From Sphingobacterium multivorum (GTDB lineage Bacteria; Bacteroidota; Bacteroidia; Sphingobacteriales; Sphingobacteriaceae), in the NCBI RefSeq assembly GCF_039511225.1, contig NZ_CP154261.1, forward strand, positions 4,526,001-4,590,000: a stretch of 64,000 nt of DNA. The letters run 5' to 3'. The notes under the pieces are model-generated. The model was not told the DNA's origin. It made no database searches and saw nothing but the letters and a program-made list of their open reading frames with translations. Below are positions 8,445 to 17,839 of the stretch, piece by piece; within the stretch, counting starts at the first letter, position 1; each line of letters opens with the position of its first letter. A program made the position numbers and the translations under genes.

Positions 8445-10514
8445 TTACGACAGTTCTTTTTTCTGCCCCTTACCCTCCTCAAGGATAAGCATAAAATCTA
8501 AATAGTGCTTTTTCTTCGCGAAATGCTGATCATCCAATAACTTTTTATAGACCGAGATGGCATTAAAAAGAATTTGAAGATTATCCTCATTATAACGATC
8601 TACATTAAAATATATTAATTCCCTATTGATATATGTGTCCAATGACGTAAGCAACGTATCATCCAATTCGTCTTTGCTTCCAGGAAGTGCCATAAGTGTT
8701 GCCAGTTTCTTTTTTAACTCCCCTTCCATAGGTTTGACGTCTCGCAACCTAGCCTCAATATCTGCGAAAGGCAAAGTCTGAAATATAAACCGGGTGTTCT
8801 CCGTCATGTCAGCATAAAGTTTTTGTGCCTCTTCATAATTTTTATCGAAAAAAGCAAAATCATAATATCTCCGTTCAAACTCTTCACACATCCCCTGGTT
8901 ATCCGCTAAGCGTGCAAAATAAGAGTGGATCTGTTGGTTATAGAGGGTAATTTTATGCTCCGTAGCTACAATATTGTCCTCAATTTTCCCCAGTAATTCG
9001 AAGGCATCCGCAGCACGATATTTTATACCATCGTAGTCAAACGACTTTAACTTTAATTCGCCTTTGCCGATTGCTTCAACGACATACTTATCATTTTTCA
9101 GGCTATTAAGTTCATATAATGCGTCAACTCTACTATCGGCAAATAATTCATCAAAAGTCGGCTTTGGCTGATCCTGAAAAATTGGCGTTTCACCTTTTCG
9201 TATAGGATGATTGTAGTCATAGAAATCATTGAATCTTTGATCAACAGCATACTTGTTCATCCGATTTTCAAAATCCGCACTGAAAGATGCTATTTCTAAC
9301 AGCGAAGGAGGATGTTGATACTGTACCTGCGCAAACAACTTGTCCGAAATCTGGTTTGTTACCGCAGCACGATCAGCTAGCAATTCAATAGCAGGTGCGT
9401 TGTTGATTTCTTTCTTGACAATATTAAGCTGCTGTAATGCCTTTACCCGATCTTCATCCGACGGATGAGATGACCATTGATCTTCAAGATTTAATTTCGA
9501 TTTATCATATTTTTTTAAAGTCGCTAATTCGATCTGGGGAAAGCCATTTCGCACTTGATATCTATTGCGTTCCGCAAACAGGAGCATGACATAGCGATGC
9601 TCGGGATAAATATTGCGACTACGGATATTTTCAGAAAATTTGCTATCATAGAAGGTAAGCACATTATTTAGTGCATGATTTGCAAAACTCAAGCGCAGCA
9701 GCGAATCAGCCAAAGCCTGGGAACCGGCAACATGTGCCGCAATCTCATCCGCATGAAATTCCATCTCTCTCGATAATGCCAAATAATTGAGATTTACATA
9801 TTCGTAAAGATGCTTCAAAATATGCTGAATCTGTTGGATAATAAACACTGATATGCCAATAAAAATCGCAGTGTATCCACTGATGTTGCCCCATTTATCA
9901 AACATATTATCCAGCGATTCATTCTTATACAGCATATTGTAGATAATCTGATTAACATGGTAAACATAGCTACCCACTTTCATGCTCTTTTGCGAGAAGT
10001 GTCCAAACTCGTGTGCAAGAATAGCCTTTAATTCCTGTTGAGTAACTGCATTCACCAGCCCCACACCAATCTGAAGATTTTTCTTAATGGGTAAAAACAT
10101 ACTCCAAAAACTAGAGTCATAGAATACAGATGCATTGACCTCATGCGATAGAAAAACTTTCTTTGGAAAGCTGGTATCAACTTCTTTTACGACCTCATGA
10201 ATGAGTGCGAATAATTGTGGTTCGTCTCGCTCATATATCTGCGTAAGATGTCCCGTATCAACTTTTGTTGACGCAAAAACAAATTTTAATAAAAAGAACA
10301 GTATAGTCAGACCTGTAGCGAGTAAGCCCAAACATAAAATTGCAGTGTAAAACATGGGCTTGGCGGTGAAAATCATTATTCCAAGTATGGTAAAACCAAC
10401 AGTAATACCTATTGCCAAGAGCAGTAGAATAACGTAAGTAATCGCAAACACAACAATAGATAAAATTGTTTTACGCGCGTGTTTCCTAAAGTTTGTAGAT
10501 ACTTGTACCTTCAT
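8445..10514 (-). CDS. Large M48 family metalloprotease
   Basis: 689 residues from the ATG at 10514. An in-frame TTG six codons upstream is a less likely start. Two membrane segments lie near residues 20-80. The zinc motif HEFGH is at residues 168-172, and the downstream SREMEFHADEIAAHVAG supplies the third ligand Glu. Another membrane or amphipathic helix (about 215-235) sits between them, as in HtpX/Ste24-like enzymes. The C-terminal half (from about residue 310) is a long soluble extension of unknown function, so the protein is roughly twice the usual M48 length. It is expected to act on membrane or periplasmic substrates. A good promoter lies at 10602-10629. Confidence 0.85.
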   Translation of the reverse strand: MKVQVSTNFRKHARKTILSIVVFAITYVILLLLAIGITVGFTILGIMIFTAKPMFYTAILCLGLLATGLTILFFLLKFVFASTKVDTGHLTQIYERDEPQLFALIHEVVKEVDTSFPKKVFLSHEVNASVFYDSSFWSMFLPIKKNLQIGVGLVNAVTQQELKAILAHEFGHFSQKSMKVGSYVYHVNQIIYNMLYKNESLDNMFDKWGNISGYTAIFIGISVFIIQQIQHILKHLYEYVNLNYLALSREMEFHADEIAAHVAGSQALADSLLRLSFANHALNNVLTFYDSKFSENIRSRNIYPEHRYVMLLFAERNRYQVRNGFPQIELATLKKYDKSKLNLEDQWSSHPSDEDRVKALQQLNIVKKEINNAPAIELLADRAAVTNQISDKLFAQVQYQHPPSLLEIASFSADFENRMNKYAVDQRFNDFYDYNHPIRKGETPIFQDQPKPTFDELFADSRVDALYELNSLKNDKYVVEAIGKGELKLKSFDYDGIKYRAADAFELLGKIEDNIVATEHKITLYNQQIHSYFARLADNQGMCEEFERRYYDFAFFDKNYEEAQKLYADMTENTRFIFQTLPFADIEARLRDVKPMEGELKKKLATLMALPGSKDELDDTLLTSLDTYINRELIYFNVDRYNEDNLQILFNAISVYKKLLDDQHFAKKKHYLDFMLILEEGKGQKKELS

Positions 10515-10601
10515 AAATTGTTGATAAAGCAAGGATAATTGACTATATAAATCTAAAAAATAAAATCCACTTGCCTATAAGTTTACAGCAAACCAACTTT
10601 G

Positions 10602-10629
10602 CAAACTTATCCGATAAAATACCAATCAA
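10602..10629 (-). promoter_or_regulatory. Promoter of the M48 protease gene, with an overlapping operator-like string
   Basis: On the minus strand, TTG (10627-10629), a 17-nt spacer and TAAGTTTG (10602-10609) match the Bacteroidota -33/-7 arrangement. The spacer contains the string ATAAAATACCAATCA (10614-10628, written on the + strand), identical to one at 49902-49916, which suggests a shared regulator. Confidence 0.5.
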
Positions 10630-10665
10630 TGCATTATGCCGCAAACCCACGTACATCTTAAATTG

Positions 10666-11592
10666 CTAATAACCTTTTTGTAAAGAAACCTCATTGAGCA
10701 AAGGTCGCCCGTCAACCATTCTTCGATAGTTATCCACCACTTGTAAGACGGAAGAGCCAATATTTGTCCTACTCGCAACATGCGGGGTTATCACAATGGA
10801 TGGGCAATCCCAAAAGGGATGATCTTGCGGTAATGGTTCTTGATGAAATACATCCAGATATGCTTCGGCAATTTTCTTTCCATCAATTGCATCCAACAAA
10901 TCACTTTCCACGAGATGTTCCCCTCGACCAACGTTCACGAGTACAGTTTCTTTTGGGCACAAATTGAACAAATCACAACTTAGAATTCCCTTTGTTGCAT
11001 CGGTCAATGGTAGGATATTAACCATAAAATCCGTGTCTTCAAGGGCAGAACGAAGTCTTTTCATTCCAGTAAACGAATTCACTCCCTTAAGATTTTTAGG
11101 TGAATTAGCCCACCCATTTACGTTGAATCCCAATTGGACCAACCTTTCAGCCACATAACCACCAATTTCGCCTAATCCTAAGATAGTAACCCTGGTTTCA
11201 CCAATTGATTTGTATAGCAAGGGCTGCCAATGTTTCTTTTCTTTTTCGTTTATATAAGCCGAAAACTTCTTCATCGAATGCATCAAGCAAGTCAAAACAT
11301 GTTCAAACATATCGCTTTTCAACATGGGATCGATAATCCTACAAATGCGGAGATGGGATGAAATACTCTTGGGAAAAAGGTGGTCTATTCCGGCGCCCCC
11401 AGACTGGATAACTTTTAAGTTTGGAAAATGAGTGTGATAATCTGCTTCAGGTTTCCAACAAAGCGCAAATTCGACTGCATCATAATTTTCAATCTCAGGA
11501 AAGATCTCCACCTTTATTTCAGGTAAATATTTATTGATTTCGACCTTCCACTCCTCGGCCCTGGCCCTATTCAGTATTAATGCTATACTCAT
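10666..11592 (-). CDS. D-2-hydroxyacid dehydrogenase, glyoxylate/hydroxypyruvate reductase A type
   Basis: 308 residues, the normal length for GhrA-like enzymes. The NAD(P)-binding segment TILGLGEIGGYVAERL gives the GxGxxG motif. The catalytic Arg is in VNVGRGEHLVESDLL, the Glu in DVFHQEPLPQDHPFW and the His in ITPHVAS. It should reduce glyoxylate, hydroxypyruvate or a related 2-oxoacid in the cytoplasm. The YyxP-like N-terminal half is the variable substrate domain. It is a single minus-strand gene upstream of the protease but separated by about 150 bp that contain the protease promoter. Confidence 0.88.
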   Translation of the reverse strand: MSIALILNRARAEEWKVEINKYLPEIKVEIFPEIENYDAVEFALCWKPEADYHTHFPNLKVIQSGGAGIDHLFPKSISSHLRICRIIDPMLKSDMFEHVLTCLMHSMKKFSAYINEKEKKHWQPLLYKSIGETRVTILGLGEIGGYVAERLVQLGFNVNGWANSPKNLKGVNSFTGMKRLRSALEDTDFMVNILPLTDATKGILSCDLFNLCPKETVLVNVGRGEHLVESDLLDAIDGKKIAEAYLDVFHQEPLPQDHPFWDCPSIVITPHVASRTNIGSSVLQVVDNYRRMVDGRPLLNEVSLQKGY

Positions 11593-11824
11593 GTTTTGTT
11601 GGTTTACACGAAAATAACATTTTATGCCGATCTATCGTTTGCTTTCTTGGGGATTCTTGGTCCTACGTTTTCAAAAAATTTTGTGATGATTTCCTTTATT
11701 TAGACAAAACAGTGGGCTAGCTGTCTGCCCAAATTAGCTGAAACAATCGATTCTATTAAAAAACAAAGTTTAGAATCTATTTTAATCGTAAATTGGTGGA
11801 GGACATCCATAAACACAGATTCAG

Positions 11825-13363
11825 ATGGCACTCAAAAACCGAATTATCCTAATAAGCCTAATCATTTTTAAATTCATCATGCAATACCAGTTGATTAGCC
11901 CAACCTACGAATTGCAGCGCGATGAATTCTTACATATAGATCAAGCAAACCATTTAGCTTGGGGCTACCTTTCCGTACCACCATTAACATCGTGGATTTC
12001 CTATCTCATCAAAATACTGGGCAATTCTGTCTTTTGGATCAAGTTTTTCCCTGCACTTTTCGGAGCCTTAACGATTCTTATCGTTTGGAAAACAATAGAA
12101 TCGCTGAAAGGAAATCTATTTGCACAGCTCTTCGGAAGCTGTTGTATTATGTTTTCTGTACTATTCCGTTTGAATGGTTTATATCAACCTAATTCATTTG
12201 ATGTCTTATGTTGGACCTCCATATATTACTGTATAATAAAATACTTAAACAACAGACAATCCAAGTGGTTATTTTATATGGCTATTGTTTTTGCGCTTGG
12301 ATTTCTAAATAAATATAACATCGTATTTCTCATCTTGGGCTTGATCCCCGCAGTCGCATTGGTTCCGGAGCGAAAAATATTTACAGAAAAAAGGCTATAT
12401 TACGGAATACTCATCGCCATACTAATTATCCTTCCCAATCTAATATGGCAATACAAAAATAACTTTCCTGTATTTGTTCATTTCAAAGAACTTCAAGATA
12501 CGCAACTTGTCCATGTTAACCGATGGAGCTTCATACGTTCTCAATTTTTGTTTTTTTTCGGAACCTTTCCCGTCCTCATTTTTGGATTATATGCACTGCT
12601 GAAATATCCTGTATTTAAAGCATATCGCCTATTCTTCTATTCGTTCTTTGTCACCCTCGGAATCTTCTTATTTTTAAGAGCGAAAGACTATTATGCTATA
12701 GGTCTTTACCCTATATATTTTGCATTTGGCGCAGTTTATATTTCATCACTTTTGGAAAATAAAGCTGGTCAGATTTTAAAGCCTATTTTGATCGCTTTAA
12801 CTGCGATCCTATTTCTTCCGGTCTATAATATTGCATTTCCCAATAGAAATCCGGCATATTTTGTGAACCATCCTGATAAATACAGGAAATATGGTATGTT
12901 AACATGGGAAGACGGCAAAGAGCATCCACTCCCGCAAGATTTTGCGGATATGTTGGGATGGCAGGAACTTGCACGCAAAGTCGATAGCCTCTATGACCAA
13001 ATACCTAGATCGGAAAATACGCTGGTACTTTGCGACAATTATGGGCAGGCCGGCGCCATAAACTACTATTCCAAACGCGGAATTAAGGCTGTTTCATTCA
13101 ATGCTGACTACATCAATTGGTTTGATTTGAATAAACCATACCGCAATGTTATTCGAATTAAAGATCGCTGGGAACGAGAAAGAGAACTAGCAATAACAAG
13201 TCCTTTCTTCGGCAAATCAATATTGGCCGACTCCATTACAAATAGCTACGCCAGGGAATATGGCACAGTAATCTTCACTTTTATTCATGCAAAAATCAAT
13301 ATCAATGAACGTATCTCCAAAGAGATCGCATCAGAAAAAACAGCGAAGAAACTTCCTTTGTAA
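11825..13363 (+). CDS. Glycosyltransferase family 39 (ArnT/PMT-like) membrane protein
   Basis: 512 residues with about ten hydrophobic segments. The N-terminal loop contains LQRDEFLHIDQANHLAWG, with the Asp-Glu pair typical of the catalytic loop of GT-C enzymes, then the SVPPLTSWI motif. Such enzymes transfer a sugar from a polyprenyl-phosphate donor on the outer face of the inner membrane. The acceptor cannot be told. The C-terminal about 150 residues form a soluble domain. It stands alone, with no polysaccharide genes next to it. Confidence 0.82.
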   Translation: MALKNRIILISLIIFKFIMQYQLISPTYELQRDEFLHIDQANHLAWGYLSVPPLTSWISYLIKILGNSVFWIKFFPALFGALTILIVWKTIESLKGNLFAQLFGSCCIMFSVLFRLNGLYQPNSFDVLCWTSIYYCIIKYLNNRQSKWLFYMAIVFALGFLNKYNIVFLILGLIPAVALVPERKIFTEKRLYYGILIAILIILPNLIWQYKNNFPVFVHFKELQDTQLVHVNRWSFIRSQFLFFFGTFPVLIFGLYALLKYPVFKAYRLFFYSFFVTLGIFLFLRAKDYYAIGLYPIYFAFGAVYISSLLENKAGQILKPILIALTAILFLPVYNIAFPNRNPAYFVNHPDKYRKYGMLTWEDGKEHPLPQDFADMLGWQELARKVDSLYDQIPRSENTLVLCDNYGQAGAINYYSKRGIKAVSFNADYINWFDLNKPYRNVIRIKDRWERERELAITSPFFGKSILADSITNSYAREYGTVIFTFIHAKININERISKEIASEKTAKKLPL

Positions 13364-13399
13364 ATAAATCATTTTTTAAGCGATTAAGCTAATTCCAGT

Positions 13400-13422
13400 C
13401 TATTTTTTTATTAAAAAAATAG
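13400..13422. terminator. AT-only hairpin after the glycosyltransferase gene
   Basis: Arms CTATTTTTTTA (13400-13410) and its complement (13412-13422) with a one-base centre. The T-run is within the stem, so termination is plausible but weak. Confidence 0.35.
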
Positions 13423-13530
13423 TATATTTAATTCAATAGCCAAAGGCTTCCAGCGCAAATGATACTTATCGTATATCTTCTGGTATCATAACTACGCCAT
13501 GGAGCTTAACACCAAATTAACAGGATAATT

Positions 13531-14088
13531 ATGCGCTTTTTGAATTTCTTGAAAGGACAAAGTAATTTGAGACAGATTGACGTTAGTGAAGACGATGATT
13601 TTGTAGATTTACAGCTGACCGTCACAAAATACTGGAAAGATGACGACGAACATCATATTGTCCAAGCTAAGGGGCTTTGGGGTAGAGAGATAGTTGGTTT
13701 GGCAATCGCCTTTCGTCCCGACATGAAATTGGGCATTGTCGATACCGAAGTCGATAAACAAAGGTTTTATCGCGAAGGGATCAATTTCTATTCGATTGGC
13801 AAATTAAGTGACAATTTTACCAAAGCCTTAAATAGCCTCTTTAAAATTGATGGTACATCCTTTAAAATGCACGATAATATTGGATCGACCGCCTTTATCG
13901 TCAGTGGGCACCCGGAATATTTTGATGAAGAATATATTAAAGCTAAAGTTTTCTTTGACGACGGAAATGAAAAACATCATTACGCGGAATGGTATGTCAA
14001 CATCGATTTAAAACACAATATTCTCGAACTTCGAGAAAAAGACCCCGGATATAGAAAAAACATCATTAGTATCTTGACAAATGTTTAA
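13531..14088 (+). CDS. Conserved hypothetical protein
   Basis: 185 residues, predicted cytoplasmic: no signal peptide or membrane segment. Acidic and rich in aromatic residues, mixed alpha/beta. No motif was recognised. An AGGA string nine bases before the ATG is one of few Shine-Dalgarno-like sequences here. The next gene starts 2 bp after its stop, so the two may be cotranscribed with an AraC regulator. Confidence 0.65.
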   Translation: MRFLNFLKGQSNLRQIDVSEDDDFVDLQLTVTKYWKDDDEHHIVQAKGLWGREIVGLAIAFRPDMKLGIVDTEVDKQRFYREGINFYSIGKLSDNFTKALNSLFKIDGTSFKMHDNIGSTAFIVSGHPEYFDEEYIKAKVFFDDGNEKHHYAEWYVNIDLKHNILELREKDPGYRKNIISILTNV

Positions 14089-14090
14089 AT

Positions 14091-14963
14091 TTGAGCGTGA
14101 ATCCGTCAGCCTCAAAAAAAAATAATACCATCCCATTAAATTCATTTCCTAATGAGTTTAATTCGGGAATGGCTATAAAAAGGAATGCTGTCAGAAATTT
14201 AGAGTTAGCTAAGATAAGTCAGGCACATCGTGATGATTTCTACTTGTTTTTTATTCTTGAAGAGGGAAATGGAATATTTGAGGTAGATTTTCAGCGCTAT
14301 CAATTAGGCTCCTCCGCCGTAATGATCATCCAGCCTTACCAAGTACATCGGGGTTTAGCTATGGATTACAGCGCTTTTAGTGTCTTAATGATCAGTGTAG
14401 AAAACCTAAACTCAGACTACGTAAACGCGTTAAAAGATATTACGACGATTGCTCCCATCGAAATCGATCAGGATACAATGGCGGTCTTATCCCAGACTGT
14501 AGACACCTGTTTAAAAATCAACGAAAGAAGACATGAAAAACTATATACTGCACTAATGAAAGATAGCTGCAATACCATCGCGGCACTTATTATCTCGCAG
14601 TATTTAATCCAATCAACTAAAAGTGATGCACAGTCTAGATTCGAACTGATCAGCAAACAGTTCAGTTCACTGTTAGATAAAGATTTTATTGACATTAAAC
14701 AGCCTAGAGCATATGCAGAGAAAATGAAAATATCAACGGCCTATCTCAATGAATGTCTCAAAAAAACAACCGGAAAACCCGTTACTTATCATATTCAGCA
14801 ACGTATTGTATTAGAAGCAAAACGTTTGCTCTACCATTCAAATAAATCTGTAAAAGAAATTGCAGTAGAGCTAGGTTATGATGACTATCCATATTTTTCA
14901 CGTCTATTTTCAAAAGTAACCGGTATGACAGCTCTTACCTTTCGAAATAGAAACCTTGAATAG
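14091..14963 (+). CDS. AraC family transcriptional regulator
   Basis: 290 residues. The N-terminal cupin-like sensor contains AHRDDFYLFFILEEGNGIFEVD. The C-terminal double helix-turn-helix includes YAEKMKISTAYLNECLKKTTG and VKEIAVELGYDDYPYFSRLFSKVTG, the AraC signature. No ATG precedes the conserved IPLNSFPNEF segment, so the start must be TTG at 14091 or GTG at 14097. The next ATG (14169) would remove conserved residues. The inducer and targets are unknown. It lies 2 bp after the hypothetical gene and is probably translated from the same message. Confidence 0.85.
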   Translation: MSVNPSASKKNNTIPLNSFPNEFNSGMAIKRNAVRNLELAKISQAHRDDFYLFFILEEGNGIFEVDFQRYQLGSSAVMIIQPYQVHRGLAMDYSAFSVLMISVENLNSDYVNALKDITTIAPIEIDQDTMAVLSQTVDTCLKINERRHEKLYTALMKDSCNTIAALIISQYLIQSTKSDAQSRFELISKQFSSLLDKDFIDIKQPRAYAEKMKISTAYLNECLKKTTGKPVTYHIQQRIVLEAKRLLYHSNKSVKEIAVELGYDDYPYFSRLFSKVTGMTALTFRNRNLE

Positions 14964-15153
14964 TCCAATATTTACCACTTTTTATCTCTTTTAAACTAGA
15001 GCGAATTGGTATTTCTTTGTGTTAGAAAGCTTGGTTCAGCCCGTCGTTAGCGACAACTCGAACAGCGTCTTTAATGATTATCTAAATCCGACAGAAAGGA
15101 GATTGTAGTCCATTAAATATCAAGAAGAACACCACAAATAAAAGAGAAAAGGA

Positions 15154-15555
15154 ATGAGATATTTTATCGCTGAGCCCGTCGGGCATATCAAAAACGATTT
15201 GTTTTTTGAAGTCGCAAATTTTCTTTGGGACAGTGGAAATGAAGTTGCTTTAGGAAAAAACAGGATATGCGACTGTGAAAAAATGCAACATGATGACTAC
15301 GATTACACCATTTCATTAGTCCCTAATAACGAAACTGTTGAATCCTTATTTAAAACACACTACACCATCCTAGGCAAATATTTTGACAAAATTAATAACA
15401 GCAATCCGATGCTAATATTAGCAAATACCGGCATTTATACGAATGCCCTACCCTATCCCCATAAGATTTACAGTTTTGAAAAATTGGACAAACAGGCTTT
15501 AGCCAGCTTTTTTGACTGGTGCAAAAAATTCAATTTGTTTGTTAGGAGAAGATAA
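15154..15555 (+). CDS. Hypothetical cytoplasmic protein
   Basis: 133 residues with no signal peptide or membrane segment and no recognised domain. Two conserved-looking features are a Cys pair (RICDCEKM) and a basic C-terminal tail (FNLFVRRR). The purine-rich stretch AAAGAGAAAAGGA before the ATG may help initiation. It is convergent with the NIPSNAP gene, with only 13 bp between them. Confidence 0.55.
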   Translation: MRYFIAEPVGHIKNDLFFEVANFLWDSGNEVALGKNRICDCEKMQHDDYDYTISLVPNNETVESLFKTHYTILGKYFDKINNSNPMLILANTGIYTNALPYPHKIYSFEKLDKQALASFFDWCKKFNLFVRRR

Positions 15556-15568
15556 ACAAGGTCAACCA

Positions 15569-16360
15569 CTAAATATCAGAATATGCAGTGGGATATAACA
15601 ATACTTTTATACTCTTGGAAACGTTATTCTGATATTGCGGTAAATCCTGCATTGGTTTGTATAAAGGCCCAAAATCTTTCCAATGTATATTCCGATCCTC
15701 CATGCTTTCAAATGCTGTCAGATACATTAGGTTGGGCATCGTGCTACCGGCAATCACCTGTCCATAAAAAACAGCATTAAAATTCAGTTTTTTGAAAATA
15801 TCGATTTCTCCATTGTTAAACATCGCTATCTTATTTGCAGAAAGCTGCTCGGTTGCCGCCTCATAACTGCGTAGTTCATAAATGCGTTTATTTTTTTCAG
15901 CAGATAATTTAGGAAGCGCCGATTTGGGCATTCCTTCAAATGCTTTCATCCATATTGTCTCCAACCTTTTGAAAGGAGGATTACTATAACCTGCCTCAAT
16001 ATAAACCTTTCCAGCCTCCAGGTATTTTTGATCTTTGGCAAGCCGCTGATCCAAATTAACCAGCAAACTGAAGTCTGCAGCACTGATGAACACATAAACC
16101 AACCGATCTTGGCCAACTGCATTTTCTAAGGGCTTAAATACGCCGATTTCTTTAAATCCCAATTTATGCAATGCCGGCAAATACGCCGATTCAAGATACT
16201 GATCGATGACTTTCTCCTGCTCATCGTTCTCATAATGATATACTTTCAATTGAAAATACGCTTGTTTCGATTTCTCAAAAGCGAACAGGCAATTTCCTGC
16301 CATGATAAATAATAGCGGCAATATGAAATGCCAATTGGGAATAAAAATGTATTTTTTCAT
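15569..16360 (-). CDS. NIPSNAP family exported protein
   Basis: 263 residues with an N-terminal signal peptide (about residues 10-28). Two ferredoxin-like NIPSNAP repeats are visible: residues about 35-130 (QLKVYHYENDEQEKVIDQYL) and about 145-250 (IYELRSYEAATEQLSANKIAMF). This is the duplicated form common in soil Bacteroidota. The molecular function of NIPSNAP domains is not established. The gene is monocistronic. Confidence 0.82.
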   Translation of the reverse strand: MKKYIFIPNWHFILPLLFIMAGNCLFAFEKSKQAYFQLKVYHYENDEQEKVIDQYLESAYLPALHKLGFKEIGVFKPLENAVGQDRLVYVFISAADFSLLVNLDQRLAKDQKYLEAGKVYIEAGYSNPPFKRLETIWMKAFEGMPKSALPKLSAEKNKRIYELRSYEAATEQLSANKIAMFNNGEIDIFKKLNFNAVFYGQVIAGSTMPNLMYLTAFESMEDRNIHWKDFGPLYKPMQDLPQYQNNVSKSIKVLLYPTAYSDI

Positions 16361-16570
16361 TAGAATTCAGGACAACATTGGATATTAATTAAAAAATAAA
16401 GATAATACTATTTTTGAAAGTTCAAAATTAGACTAACCCAGCAAATTAACTCCCTTTTTCATCTTTATATATCGAAAATACGGGTTTATACTTATTAGAA
16501 TCGGTATTTTAACCTTATTCTCGCAATAGCTTTTTATTTAATTTAGCTCCACCTTTTTTAAAGCTGCAAC

Positions 16571-16930
16571 ATGTCAAACAAAACAATACTTATGTTGGAC
16601 GATGATAAACATGTCCTTGAAATATGTACTATAATCCTCGAAACAAATGGCTATAATATGGCGGTCTCTGAAACGTCTCATGATATTATCGAAAAAGTAG
16701 AAGAGGTACATCCTGATTTAATTTTGATGGACAACTGGATACCCAAAATAGGCGGTGTAGAAGCCACACGGTTGCTCAAAAATCATCCCCTATATTGCAA
16801 TATCCCTGTCATCTATCTATCCGCTAATACCGATATCGAAACACTAGCCCAGCAAGCCGGAGCAGACAGCTATCTCGCCAAGCCTTTTGATTTAGAAGAC
16901 TTAGAAAATAGAATAGCCGAACTACTGTAG
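16571..16930 (+). CDS. Orphan single-domain response regulator
   Basis: 119 residues consisting only of a receiver domain. Acidic residues D10-D12, phospho-acceptor D54 (LILMDNWIPKIGG), conserved Ser near 84 and Lys in SYLAKPF are all present, so it should be phosphorylatable. There is no output domain and no kinase gene nearby. It may be a phosphotransfer intermediate or act by protein binding. Confidence 0.88.
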   Translation: MSNKTILMLDDDKHVLEICTIILETNGYNMAVSETSHDIIEKVEEVHPDLILMDNWIPKIGGVEATRLLKNHPLYCNIPVIYLSANTDIETLAQQAGADSYLAKPFDLEDLENRIAELL

Positions 16931-17234
16931 TTCTAATCTTATAATTCAGCACTTTTACATATTTTAGCACCAATACGGAAATGCTACTCGTGAAACTTAT
17001 ATTTTGATGTCCTAATTGCGCATAAGGCCACATTGAAACGAATAGGATCATGTGTTGCTTTAATACAATTGCGGCTTGCTCAATTGCAGGCATTATCGTC
17101 GTAGTTGTCGCGCCATAATCATCGGGAATCAGCAATTGAGAAGGAATGCTATACCACATTTGAAGTATAAATAATAATACATACTTTCGCGTACTAGTAT
17201 TAGAAATAATCATTAAGACAGCATTAATTACGTT
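16931..17234. other. Intergenic stretch (304 bp) without a clear gene
   Basis: No promoter or terminator of quality was found. The minus strand carries an open frame (17213 down to 16824) of 129 codons that overlaps the receiver gene antisense. Its codons outside the overlap read as plausible protein, but it matches no family I recognise. It may be a decayed gene or chance. Confidence 0.4.
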
Positions 17235-17741
17235 ATGTCAGAGCCCGTTTTAGCATTTCAATCAGGTTCATTCCATATCCGTCAGCTTGCAGAGAACGAA
17301 TCTCCACTTTACAAAGCGATGCGTATCGAGTCAATTCAAACCGAACCTACACTTTTTAGACGGAGCACTCCTCCTGAAATAGAACTATCTGACTTGGATT
17401 GGGCAGAACGCATAAGATACCCACGCATTGTTTTTGGTCTTTTCGAAAATGAAAAAATGATTGGGATAACCAGCATGCTGCTGTTGAATAAAGAAGAGGC
17501 CTACTTTGGTCAGTCCTTCATACAGCCGCTATACAGAAAATTAGGCCTATCGAGTCTTTTGTATAAAATAAGAATGGCGTGGGCCACCGAGAATCAATTA
17601 AGAAAACTGACGATAAGCCATCGTGAAATAAATATGATTTCGAAAGCCGCTATCCAAAGAGCCGGTTTTCATTATAGTCATAAAGAACTTGTGCAATGGC
17701 TCGACGGAACGACTGGTTACTCCATGTATTATAGTCAGTAA
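17235..17741 (+). CDS. GNAT family N-acetyltransferase
   Basis: 168 residues. The acetyl-CoA binding region is FGQSFIQPLYRKLGLSSLLYKIRMAWA, a slightly diverged form of the Q/RxxGxG/A loop. The C-terminal NMISKAAIQRAGFHYSHKEL segment is typical of the fold. It resembles the paralogue at 41676-42170 (shared layout and the TISHRE / TVSHRV segment). Substrate unknown. Confidence 0.8.
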   Translation: MSEPVLAFQSGSFHIRQLAENESPLYKAMRIESIQTEPTLFRRSTPPEIELSDLDWAERIRYPRIVFGLFENEKMIGITSMLLLNKEEAYFGQSFIQPLYRKLGLSSLLYKIRMAWATENQLRKLTISHREINMISKAAIQRAGFHYSHKELVQWLDGTTGYSMYYSQ

Positions 17742-17839
17742 GGCTAACTAACTTGACTGTTGATCAATCCCGGCAAACCAAGATAGGGTAAAAATAATAG
17801 CTTTTCCATCTTGAATGCGTATATTGAATCGTAGTCATT

